Source of the DNA: Thermaceae bacterium
GTDB lineage: Bacteria > Deinococcota > Deinococci > Deinococcales > Marinithermaceae
DNA length: 5,869 bases
Reading direction: 5' to 3'
Assembly: GCA_027023345.1 (NCBI GenBank)
Contig: JALVVO010000274.1
Coordinates: forward strand, 1-5,869
Below the pieces are notes generated by a model, which was given only the letters and a program-made list of their open reading frames with translations, searched no databases and had not been told where the DNA came from. The first letter of the stretch is position 1. Every line of letters starts with the position of its first letter. Of this stretch, positions 1-4,890 are shown piece by piece. The position numbers and the translations under genes were made by a program.

Positions 1-2
1 CC

Positions 3-527
3 GAGGCCGCCCGCTACTTCATCGGCGCCTGGTACCTGGCGGGGGCCCCCGAGGTGCGGATCGCCGCCCTCGGGCCGAGCACGAAGGCGGTGCTCGAGGG
101 CCAGGGCCTCGAGGTCGCCTTCGTGCCGAGCCGCGCCGAGGGTAAGGCGCTCGCCGCCGAGCTCCCGGGGCCGGGCCAGGTGCTCTGGCCCACCTCAGCC
201 CGCGCCGGCGACGAGCTCGCCCGGGGCCTTTCCGAGCGGGGGTTCTCGGTGCGGCGGATCGACGCCTACACCCTGGTCCCCCGCCGGCCGGACGAGGCCG
301 AACGGAGGCTCGCCGCCACGAGCCGGATGGTGCTCTTCGGTTCGCCCTCGGCGGTGCGGGCCTGGGTGGATGCCGGCCTTCCCCGCCTCCCCGCCGCCTG
401 CGTGGGGGCCACCACCGCCCGCGCCGCCGAGGCGATGGGCTTTGAGCCGGTGGCCTACCCCGAGCGCCCGGGGCTAGACGGCTGGGTCGAGGCCGCCCGT
501 TCCCTTTCCAAGAGGCTGCTCGTGTAA
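3..527 (+). CDS. hemD: Uroporphyrinogen-III synthase, 3' part (5' end outside window)
   Basis: The frame is open to the left edge, so 174 C-terminal residues are visible and the true start lies outside. HemD cyclises hydroxymethylbilane to uroporphyrinogen III, with inversion of ring D, in the cytoplasm. The visible part matches the family: EAARYF near the edge (the usual 'S/T-x-x-A-x-x-F' region ending the first lobe segment), then AALGPSTKAVLEGQGLEVAF (the 'GpkTaeaL-xx-G' motif), VLWPTSARAGDELA with RIDAYTLVP (the hinge and vY-x-t-vP strand), MVLFGSPSAVRAW (second Rossmann-like lobe) and CVGATTARAAEAMGFEPV near the C-terminus. An internal GTG at 54 would give a shorter protein, but the upstream codons continue the family pattern, so that GTG is not the start. 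The stop is 10 bases before hemA, so the two genes are probably cotranscribed. HemD is poorly conserved in general; the identification rests on motif order plus the hemA neighbour. Confidence 0.9.
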   Translation, partial: EAARYFIGAWYLAGAPEVRIAALGPSTKAVLEGQGLEVAFVPSRAEGKALAAELPGPGQVLWPTSARAGDELARGLSERGFSVRRIDAYTLVPRRPDEAERRLAATSRMVLFGSPSAVRAWVDAGLPRLPAACVGATTARAAEAMGFEPVAYPERPGLDGWVEAARSLSKRLLV

Positions 528-530
528 ACT
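525..530 (+). promoter_or_regulatory. Possible -10 element for a leaderless hemA transcript
   Basis: The hexamer TAAACT overlaps the hemD stop codon and fits the TANNNT -10 pattern. It ends 7 bases before the hemA GTG, the spacing expected if transcription started at or next to the start codon. No clear Shine-Dalgarno sequence precedes this GTG, and no convincing -35 box is visible about 17 bases upstream. Leaderless genes with such a -10 element are common in Deinococcota, but a hexamer of this kind can occur by chance. Confidence 0.25.
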
Positions 531-537
531 CGGGTAC

Positions 538-1755
538 GTGCCGGAGCCGCCCGTATACCTCGTCGGCCTCTCCCACAAGACCGCCCCGGTGGGGGTGCGG
601 GAGTGCGTCGCCGTGGGCGGGGAGCGGCTCCGCCTCCTGCTCGGCGAGCTCCGGGCGGAGGCCGACGAGGCCGTGCTCGTCTCCACCTGCAACCGCTCCG
701 AGCTCTACCTGGTCCGGCCCCGGCGGCCGGCCCGGGCGATCTACCTCGAGCACCTCGGCCGCTTCCCCGAGCACCTCTACGAGATGCGGGGGACCGCCGC
801 CCTCCGCCACCTCTTCCGGGTGGCGAGCGGGCTCGATAGCCAGGTGGTGGGCGAGGCCCAGATCCTGGGGCAGGTGAAGGAAGCGCTCTTCGCCGCCCGC
901 GAGGTTCGGGCCACGGGTCCGCTTTTGGAGCAGGCCTTCCAGCGGGCGGTGTACGTGGGCAAGCGGGCTCGCTCCGAGACCGCCATCGGAGCCGGCGCGG
1001 TGAGCGTCGCCTACGCCGCGGTGGACCTCGCCCGCTCGATCTTCGGCGACCTTGCCGGCCACGCCGCTTTGGTGCTGGGGGCAGGGGAGATGGCCGAGCT
1101 CGTTCTTCTCCACCTCAAGGAGCTCGGGGTCGATCGGGTCCTGGTCCTGAACCGCACCCGAGCCCGGGCGGAGAAGCTCGCCCGGCGCTTTGGCGGCGAG
1201 GCCCTGGGCATGGAGGACCTGCCCCGGGCGCTCTTTGAGGCCGACATCGTGATCGCCTCCGCCGCCGCGCCCCACGCCATTGTCCGGGCGGGCCGGGTCC
1301 GCGAGGTGCTGAAAGGGCGGAAGAAGCCGCTCTTCCTCATCGACATCGCCCTCCCGAGGAACGTGGAGCCCGAGGTGGCGAGGCTCCCCGGCGCCTACCT
1401 CTACGACCTCGACGCGCTCAAGACCGTGGTGGAGAGGAACCTCGCCGCCCGCGCCGCCGAGCTGCCGCGGGTCGAGCGAATCGTGGACCAGGGGGTCACC
1501 GACTACCTCGAGTGGTACGCCGGCCACCTGGCGAGGGACCGGATCCGCCGCATCCAGGCCGAGCTCGAGACCCAGCTCGAGGCCGAGCTCGGCGCCCTCC
1601 TCCGGGGCAAGCTCGCGGGCCTCGACGCCGCCGCCGCGGAGGCCCTGCGCCGGCGGGTCCGCCGCGTGCTGGCCCGGACCGCCCACGCGCTCATCCAGCT
1701 GGCCAAGGACGAGGTCGCCGCCGAGCGCTTGGAGCGGGTCCTCGCCCCGCGATGA
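538..1755 (+). CDS. hemA: Glutamyl-tRNA reductase
   Basis: A complete 405-residue protein starting at GTG; the usual family length is about 400-450. It reduces glutamyl-tRNA(Glu) with NADPH to glutamate-1-semialdehyde, the first committed step of the C5 haem pathway. The N-terminal domain opens with VGLSHKTAPVGVRE (residues 9-22) and carries the catalytic cysteine in STCNRSELY (Cys51). The signature SGLDSQVVGEAQILGQVK spans about residues 97-114. The NADPH-binding domain has VLGAGEMAELVL (179-190), the post-strand NRTRARAEKLA (205-215), SAAAPHAIV (241-249) and IDIALPRNVEPEV (268-280). Residues from about 310 onward form the long C-terminal helical dimerisation domain, ending in TAHALIQLAKDEV. 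The start agrees with the conserved N-terminus. It follows hemD by 10 bases and its stop overlaps the next start (ATGA), implying translational coupling to the CcsA/HemX-like gene. All key residues are present. Confidence 0.98.
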   Translation: MPEPPVYLVGLSHKTAPVGVRECVAVGGERLRLLLGELRAEADEAVLVSTCNRSELYLVRPRRPARAIYLEHLGRFPEHLYEMRGTAALRHLFRVASGLDSQVVGEAQILGQVKEALFAAREVRATGPLLEQAFQRAVYVGKRARSETAIGAGAVSVAYAAVDLARSIFGDLAGHAALVLGAGEMAELVLLHLKELGVDRVLVLNRTRARAEKLARRFGGEALGMEDLPRALFEADIVIASAAAPHAIVRAGRVREVLKGRKKPLFLIDIALPRNVEPEVARLPGAYLYDLDALKTVVERNLAARAAELPRVERIVDQGVTDYLEWYAGHLARDRIRRIQAELETQLEAELGALLRGKLAGLDAAAAEALRRRVRRVLARTAHALIQLAKDEVAAERLERVLAPR

Positions 1756-2489
1756 TCGCGCTATTCGTCGGCCTCGGGGTCTTGATCCTGGCGGGCGCGC
1801 TGGCCTTTGGCTTCGGCGCCACCGGATTTGCCTCGCTCGCCTTCTTCCTGGCCTTTTTGCTGGAGGGCTGGAGGAGCGGGGCCTGGCTGGCGGGCCCTTT
1901 CCAGACCGGCATGCTGCTCGCGGCCGGGCTCGTGGGCTTCGGCCGGCTCTACGCCTGGCGCCCCCGCATGGCCGCCCTGGTGCGGGCGCTCTACGCCGCC
2001 GCCGCGCTGGTGGCGCTGGTCTCGCTCCACTACCTGGGCCGGGTGGCCGAGGGGCTCTCGGCCTGGGCGCTTCTGATCCACGGCGGGAGCTTCCTCGTCG
2101 CCTACGCCCTCCTCACCGTGGCCTACCTGGCCGCGCTCCTCGGTTACGCCCAGCACCGGGCGCTCAAGACGCGCCCCTGGCAGGCGCTCGGGCGCCCTCC
2201 GCTCCTGGTCCTGGCGGGGCTCGAGCTCCCCTACCTCCGCCTCGGCTACCTGGCCTACACCCTCGGCCTCTTCACCGGCATGGCCTGGGCGTTTCGGGTC
2301 TGGGGGTCCCCGATCAGCTGGGACCCCAAGGAAGCGCTGACCCTCCTCGCCTGGTCGCTCCTCACCCTGCGTCTGCTCCTCGCCCAGGCGGGGCCGGGGC
2401 TCCGGGTCCTCCTCTGGACGCTCGCCTTCTGGGCGATGGCGGCGGCTTTCTTCGCCGCCCCGCTCCTCGGGGGGCGGCACCCCGTTTGA
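1752..2489 (+). CDS. CcsA/HemX-type cytochrome c assembly family membrane protein
   Basis: A 245-residue, very hydrophobic protein. The ATG at 1752 shares ATGA with the hemA stop; a longer in-frame reading upstream lies wholly inside hemA and is rejected. About seven to eight membrane helices can be drawn, roughly residues 3-20, 26-39, 52-68, 75-93, 104-131, 165-182, 195-211 and 218-238. The family signature is VWGSPISWDPKEALTLLAW (183-201), a variant of the WWD-like haem-handling motif WSWDPKE-T of CcsA/ResC/HemX proteins. A conserved-position histidine, His110 in LIHGGSFLVAYA, could be a haem ligand. The C-terminus is short and lacks an obvious second ligand histidine in its last helix. Placement directly behind hemA matches hemX of Bacillus, whose product influences HemA levels; the alternative is a CcsA-type haem exporter for cytochrome c maturation. 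The sequence alone does not settle which, so no symbol is given. Confidence 0.88.
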   Translation: MIALFVGLGVLILAGALAFGFGATGFASLAFFLAFLLEGWRSGAWLAGPFQTGMLLAAGLVGFGRLYAWRPRMAALVRALYAAAALVALVSLHYLGRVAEGLSAWALLIHGGSFLVAYALLTVAYLAALLGYAQHRALKTRPWQALGRPPLLVLAGLELPYLRLGYLAYTLGLFTGMAWAFRVWGSPISWDPKEALTLLAWSLLTLRLLLAQAGPGLRVLLWTLAFWAMAAAFFAAPLLGGRHPV

Positions 2490-2491
2490 CG

Positions 2492-2514
2492 AATGTAAAA
2501 GCAGACTTGACATT
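2492..2514. promoter_or_regulatory. Imperfect palindrome over the -35 box, candidate operator
   Basis: The half-sites AATGTAAA (2492-2499) and TTGACATT (2507-2514) are inverted repeats matching at 7 of 8 positions, separated by 7 bases. The right half contains the TTGACA box of the downstream promoter, so a bound dimer would block RNA polymerase. It lies in the only AT-rich stretch of the window. Possible binders are the DUF2089 protein encoded at the end of the operon or an unlinked regulator. The palindrome is short enough that chance is a real alternative. Confidence 0.35.
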
Positions 2515-2535
2515 TTGAAAAATAGCCCCTACCAT
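2507..2535 (+). promoter_or_regulatory. Sigma-70-type promoter of the SHOCT/DUF2089 operon
   Basis: A perfect -35 box TTGACA (2507-2512), a 17-base spacer and a -10 box TACCAT (2530-2535, 4 of 6 to consensus). They lie in the AT-rich gap between the CcsA/HemX-like stop and the next ATG. Transcription would start near 2542, leaving only about 11 untranslated bases, so the AAGGGGG ribosome site (2542-2548) would lie at the extreme 5' end of the mRNA. Position, spacing and base composition agree well. Confidence 0.75.
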
Positions 2536-2552
2536 CCTGGCAAGGGGGCGCG

Positions 2553-2774
2553 ATGTTGGGGTACTGGGAACCGGAGGCGTTTTCCCGGGAGGCGGAAGCG
2601 AAGCGGCAGGCGCTTCGGGCCGAGTTTCAAAGGGGCCGGGCGCTCTCGGGCGCGGTGCGCCGCGGGCTTTCGCGGGCGGCCGCGGGGGCGGCCCGCGCGC
2701 TTTGGGGGCTTTCCGAGTGGCTCGGGAAGGGGGCCGAGGGTGGACGAGGTCTTGAGGGTGCTCCGAATGCTTAA
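2553..2774 (+). CDS. Small basic alpha-helical protein of unknown function
   Basis: A 73-residue ORF starting at ATG, with AAGGGGG ending 4 bases upstream and the promoter directly before it. I do not recognise a family. It begins MLGYWEPEAFSREAEAKRQ, continues with a basic, Ala/Arg-rich helical stretch (about residues 12-50), and has a short tryptophan-containing amphipathic segment ALWGLSEWLG (49-58) that could touch a membrane. There is no signal peptide and no full membrane helix. Third-position G/C is high across the body but falls in the last dozen codons, where the ORF overlaps the next gene by 35 bases. Being the first gene behind the promoter, with a good ribosome site and good codon bias, makes it likely to be real. 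A leader whose translation controls the overlapping downstream start is the alternative. Confidence 0.6.
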   Translation: MLGYWEPEAFSREAEAKRQALRAEFQRGRALSGAVRRGLSRAAAGAARALWGLSEWLGKGAEGGRGLEGAPNA

Positions 2775-3393
2775 GGAGGGAAGGCTCAGCAGGGAGGAGG
2801 CGGAGCGGCTTTTGGCCGCGCTCGGGGTGGAGGCCTCCTCCGAGGAGGGGGTCCGGCGCTGGCTCCGGATCGAGGGCGGCATGGGGAGGATCGAGATCCG
2901 CCCCGCCGCGGGCGACGAGGTTTCGGCGAGCGGCTTCGGCGCCGGGGAGGTCTTCTTGGAGGCTGGCGCGGAGGGCGGCCTCCTCGAGCTCAAGACCCGC
3001 GGGCCCAAGCTCCTGCGAGGGGCCCTCCGGGTCGAGGTCAAGCTTCCCCGGGACTACGGGGTCGAGCTCGCGCTCGGCCAGGGGGCGCTCCGCGCCGAGT
3101 CCCTGGCCGGGCTAAAGGGAGAGCTCGGGACCGGGAAGGTCGAGGCCGCCGGGATCCGCGCGCTCGACCTCGAGCTCGGGATGGGCTCGGCGCGGCTCGG
3201 CCTCTTGCTCCAGGAGGGGGAGCACCGGCTCGAGCTCGGCATGGGCGACGTCGAGCTCTACGCCCTTCCCGGAGCGAGCTTCCGGATCGAGGGCGAGGCC
3301 GGGCTCGGCTCCGTGGCGCGCCGCGTCTTCGGCGAGGGCCGGGCGCGGCTTCGGGTCGAGCTCGGCATGGGAAGGATTCGGGTGGAACCATGA
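2740..3393 (+). CDS. SHOCT-like plus toast-rack/DUF4097-like beta-repeat protein
   Basis: A 217-residue protein from GTG 2740, with AAGGGGG (2727-2733) 6 bases upstream. ATG 2767 is an alternative, but the GTG start gives an N-terminus that aligns with that of the next gene's product. Residues 1-29 form a SHOCT-like helical hairpin (MLKEGRLSREEAERLLAALG), the type found at the N-terminus of YvlB/LiaX proteins and the C-terminus of DUF2089 proteins. From about residue 40 the protein is a beta-repeat region with Gly-Met-Gly turns: GGMGRIEI (46-53), LELGMGSARL (144-153), LELGMGDVEL (164-173) and VELGMGRIRV (207-216). This is the pattern of the DUF4097/toast-rack superfamily seen in YvlB and LiaF-like envelope-stress proteins. 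No signal peptide or membrane helix is visible, so it is probably cytoplasmic or peripheral. Its stop overlaps the next ATG (ATGA), indicating translational coupling. The envelope role is inferred from family resemblance only. Confidence 0.85.
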   Translation: MDEVLRVLRMLKEGRLSREEAERLLAALGVEASSEEGVRRWLRIEGGMGRIEIRPAAGDEVSASGFGAGEVFLEAGAEGGLLELKTRGPKLLRGALRVEVKLPRDYGVELALGQGALRAESLAGLKGELGTGKVEAAGIRALDLELGMGSARLGLLLQEGEHRLELGMGDVELYALPGASFRIEGEAGLGSVARRVFGEGRARLRVELGMGRIRVEP

Positions 3394-3743
3394 GCGAGGC
3401 GAGAAGGCGGGTTTTGGAGATGCTGGCGGCGGGCAAGGTCTCGGTGGCCGAGGCCGAGCGGCTGCTCGACGCCCTCGAGGAGCCGGCGGCGCCCCGCGGG
3501 GCCGGGCGGCTTTTGCGCATCCTCTTGCGGGACGAGGACGGGGAGGAGGTACGGGTGCACCTTCCCCTTTCGCTGGCCCGGGTGGCGCTCGAGTTCCTGC
3601 CTGCGGGCCACCGAAGGCTTTTGGAGAAGGAGGGGATCGACCTCGACGCCCTCCTCGCCGGCCTGAAGGACGAGCTCCCCGAGGGGCGCCTGGTCGAGCT
3701 GCGGGGGCCCGACGGGGAGGAAGTCGTCGTCGAGGTGGTATGA
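3390..3743 (+). CDS. SHOCT-like/YvlB-type small protein
   Basis: A 117-residue protein whose ATG shares ATGA with the preceding stop. Residues 1-30 are a second SHOCT-like hairpin (LEMLAAGKVSVAEAERLLDA). A second conserved block follows: LLRILLRDEDGEEVRVHLPL (41-60), SLARVALEFLP (61-71), EGIDLDALLAGLKDELPEGR (81-100) and LVELRGPDGEEVVVEVV (101-117). This strand, amphipathic helix, strand layout ('VnlPlsLa...GiDl-eLl...G-LvdieD-dGe-V-V') is typical of short YvlB-like proteins linked to SHOCT-like domains. No secretion signal or transmembrane helix is seen, although the central segment is hydrophobic enough for membrane or partner contact. Its stop overlaps the next start, again ATGA. Biochemical function is not known to me; it likely works with the toast-rack protein before it and the small membrane protein after it. 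Confidence 0.85.
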   Translation: MSEARRRVLEMLAAGKVSVAEAERLLDALEEPAAPRGAGRLLRILLRDEDGEEVRVHLPLSLARVALEFLPAGHRRLLEKEGIDLDALLAGLKDELPEGRLVELRGPDGEEVVVEVV

Positions 3744-3988
3744 ACCGGCTTTCGTTTTTGGTCCTGGAGTTCGGGCGGGTCCGCCTCGCCTTTCCCCTTT
3801 GGGTCTTGGAGGCAGTGCTCGCGTTTTTGCTCGCGGGGGCGCTCCTTTTCCGCGGGCGGGTGGGGCCGGCGCTCTCCCGCCTCTCAGCCGTCGGCTCGGC
3901 CTCTCCGTGTATCGAAAAGGCGAGGAGATCCTCTCCGTGCGAGGGTTACGGGTTTGGGTCTGGCGTCCGTTTTGAGGAGGAAGGATGA
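3740..3988 (+). CDS. Short single-pass membrane protein, 3' end possibly frameshifted
   Basis: An 82-residue ORF whose ATG overlaps the previous stop (ATGA). The first about 50 codons look genuine: NRLSFLVLEFGRVRLAF, then one membrane helix (about residues 18-37, PLWVLEAVLAFLLAGALLF) followed by basic residues RGR. After about residue 52 the sequence turns into low-quality text (PCIEKARRSSPCEGYGF) with poor codon bias. The -1 frame reads LGLSVYRKGEEIL followed by SVRGLRVWVWRPF, with better codon choice and a beta-strand-like pattern, and stops at 3973-3975 just before the next gene's ribosome site. The true product may therefore end in the other frame, through a mutation, an assembly error or ribosomal frameshifting; no classical slippery heptamer is seen. 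As annotated, the ORF ends in an ATGA overlap with the DUF2089 gene, which argues somewhat for the unshifted reading. The family is not recognised. Confidence 0.55.
   Translation: MNRLSFLVLEFGRVRLAFPLWVLEAVLAFLLAGALLFRGRVGPALSRLSAVGSASPCIEKARRSSPCEGYGFGSGVRFEEEG
3974..3980 (+). promoter_or_regulatory. Strong ribosome binding site of the DUF2089 gene
   Basis: GAGGAGG ends 4 bases before ATG 3985 and is the best Shine-Dalgarno sequence on the plus strand of the window. It fixes the DUF2089 start and suggests that this last gene is translated independently rather than only by coupling. Confidence 0.75.
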
Positions 3989-4359
3989 AACCGAGGGCTC
4001 CAAGCACCTGTCCCGTCTGCGGCGGCAGGCTTTGGGTGACCGGGCTGGTTTGCAAGACCTGCGGCACCGAGATCCGGGGCGAGTTCGTGCAGAACGAGTT
4101 CGCCTCGTTGCCGCCCGAGCAGCTCGAGTTCTTGCGGATGTTCCTGAAGGCGCGGGGGAACTTAAAGGAGCTCGAGCGCGCGCTCGGGGTCTCCTACCCC
4201 ACGGTGCGGGCCCGCTTCGACGCCCTGCTCCGGGCCCTCGGCTACGAGGAGGGGCCGGACCTCGAGGCCGAGCGGCGGCAGATCCTCGACGCCCTCGAGC
4301 GCGGCGAGCTCAGCCCCGAGGAGGCTGCGGAGCGTCTGCGCGCCTTAGGGCGACGTTAG
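3985..4359 (+). CDS. DUF2089 family zinc-ribbon/helix-turn-helix protein
   Basis: A complete 124-residue protein and a close match to the DUF2089 layout. Residues 9-26 form a zinc ribbon with ligands Cys9, Cys12, Cys23 and Cys26 (CPVC and CKTC). Then comes the family signature LPPEQLEFLRMFLKARGNLK (42-61), followed by a helix-turn-helix, ELERALGVSYPTVRARFDAL (62-81), and a C-terminal SHOCT-like hairpin, RRQILDALERGELSPEEAAE (97-116) plus RLRALGRR. The helix-turn-helix implies DNA binding and probable transcriptional regulation; family members sit next to YvlB/toast-rack genes, as here. A plausible role is autoregulator of this operon, with the shared SHOCT-like module mediating contact with the other two proteins (inference). 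The last ten codons lie in a 29-base repeat that recurs 576 bases downstream. The stop lies 15 bases inside the convergent DUF2442 gene. Confidence 0.93.
   Translation: MKPRAPSTCPVCGGRLWVTGLVCKTCGTEIRGEFVQNEFASLPPEQLEFLRMFLKARGNLKELERALGVSYPTVRARFDALLRALGYEEGPDLEAERRQILDALERGELSPEEAAERLRALGRR
4327..4355. repeat. 29-base perfect direct repeat, copy 1
   Basis: Identical at all 29 positions to 4903-4931; the bases just outside (T4326, T4356) differ from those of copy 2 (G4902, C4932). On the plus strand it encodes AERLRALGRR, the C-terminus of the DUF2089 protein. On the minus strand it supplies the TAA stop of the DUF2442 gene (4345-4347). An exact repeat of this length in so short a window is far beyond chance, even at high GC. 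Confidence 0.97.
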
Positions 4360-4623
4360 CACGTTGCCGGGGAGGGGTTCTCCGGTCAGCAGGTGGTGGA
4401 GGACCAGGGGGTCGAGGTCGAGGCCTCCTGGCCAGGCCACCGTTCCCAGCTCGGGGTCGACGTAGGCCTGTTCGAAGAACTCGGCGTCCCTGAGCCGCTC
4501 GAGCGCCCCGCGCAGCTCGAGGCCGCCCAGGTCCACCACCCCCTCGCGCCGGTCCGAGAACCGGAGCCAGAGCTTGAGCGGAGCCAGGGCCTTGGCCTCG
4601 ACGACCTCTACCATCGGTCTCAT
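4345..4623 (-). CDS. DUF2442 family protein, partner of DUF4160
   Basis: A 92-residue protein on the minus strand, normal family size. The N-terminal strands (VEVVEAKALAPLKLWLRFSD, residues 5-24) and the conserved core EGVVDLGGL, LRDAEFFEQAYVDPELGTV (44-62) and AWPGGLDLDPLVL (63-75) are typical of DUF2442. The ATG at 4623 lies 7 bases after the DUF4160 stop; a second ATG three codons in (Met4) is equally possible. DUF2442 genes often sit next to DUF4160 genes, and the pair is widely suspected to be toxin-antitoxin-like, but I know of no established activity. Its stop codon lies inside repeat copy 1, so its last two codons and stop depend on that sequence, and its 3' end overlaps the convergent DUF2089 gene by 15 bases. 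It may have been acquired together with DUF4160. Confidence 0.88.
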   Translation of the reverse strand: MRPMVEVVEAKALAPLKLWLRFSDRREGVVDLGGLELRGALERLRDAEFFEQAYVDPELGTVAWPGGLDLDPLVLHHLLTGEPLPGNVLTSP

Positions 4624-4629
4624 CCTAGC

Positions 4630-4890
4630 TTATTCCAGCGGCGGGACGGGTTCCGGCGGCTCGCCGCGTTGCAGGCGCCGCCAGTTTTCGAGCAGCTCGC
4701 GGCGGTGGATACGGGCCCATTCCACCACGAGCCCGAGTGCGCGGGGAGGGAGGTCGCCGGCGAGAAGGCGCGGCGGGTCGACGCCGATCGCGGCGCGGTA
4801 CTCCCCGTATCGGATGTGAAAGTGCGGCGGGGGATGGTCGAGGAAGTGCATGGCCACGATCATTCCGTAGAATCGGCTAATCACCGGCAT
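4630..4890 (-). CDS. DUF4160 family protein
   Basis: An 86-residue protein with the full DUF4160 signature: MPVISRFYGMIVAMHFLDH (1-19) running into PPPHFHIRYGEYRAAIGV (20-37), then LPPRALGLVVEWARIHRREL (47-66) and LENW. Histidines 15, 19, 23 and 25 cluster in the conserved HPPPHFH region and could form a metal or catalytic site, though none is established. The start at 4890 has a very good ribosome site and a family-typical N-terminus. The start overlaps the 3' end of the sensor-kinase gene by 14 bases, and DUF2442 follows after 6 bases, so all three minus-strand genes are likely on one transcript. The DUF4160/DUF2442 pair is commonly considered a toxin-antitoxin-like or accessory module; which partner would be the toxin cannot be told here. 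The flanking direct repeats suggest insertion. Confidence 0.92.
   Translation of the reverse strand: MPVISRFYGMIVAMHFLDHPPPHFHIRYGEYRAAIGVDPPRLLAGDLPPRALGLVVEWARIHRRELLENWRRLQRGEPPEPVPPLE

Noticed and set aside
19..1686. A 555-codon open frame on the minus strand opposite hemD and hemA
   Set aside because: It is the antisense shadow of two well-supported genes in GC-rich DNA; its translation is low-complexity Gly/Pro/Arg/Glu-rich text with no family motif.
1512..1751. Longer N-terminus for the CcsA/HemX-like protein
   Set aside because: These codons lie inside hemA and read as Arg/Pro-rich nonsense; the ATG overlapping the hemA stop gives a proper hydrophobic N-terminus.
2468..2487. Terminator-like hairpin at the end of the CcsA/HemX-like gene (CGGGG and CCCCG followed by TTT)
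   Set aside because: Only a 5-base stem within coding sequence and three T residues; too weak to call.
1761..2513. Minus-strand 250-codon frame opposite the membrane protein
   Set aside because: Shadow ORF with Glu/Gly/Pro/Arg-rich composition and no recognisable domain; the plus strand encodes a typical polytopic protein.
2515..2739. Upstream extension of the toast-rack protein in its own frame
   Set aside because: It would start with TTG inside the promoter and read Arg/Gly-rich text; the GTG at 2740 has a ribosome site and matches the SHOCT-like N-terminus of the next gene.
3900..3939. 10-base direct repeat CCTCTCCGTG at 3900-3909 and 3930-3939
   Set aside because: Short; in the -1 frame it simply encodes Leu-Ser-Val twice, so it is more likely coding coincidence than a binding site.
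3258..4067. Minus-strand 269-codon frame opposite the SHOCT operon
   Set aside because: It crosses several genes that have overlapping starts, ribosome sites and clear domains on the plus strand.
4365..4889. TGCCGG (4365-4370) and CCGGCA (4884-4889) as terminal inverted repeats of the candidate cassette
   Set aside because: Six bases of GC-rich sequence, not at equal distances from the repeats; expected by chance.
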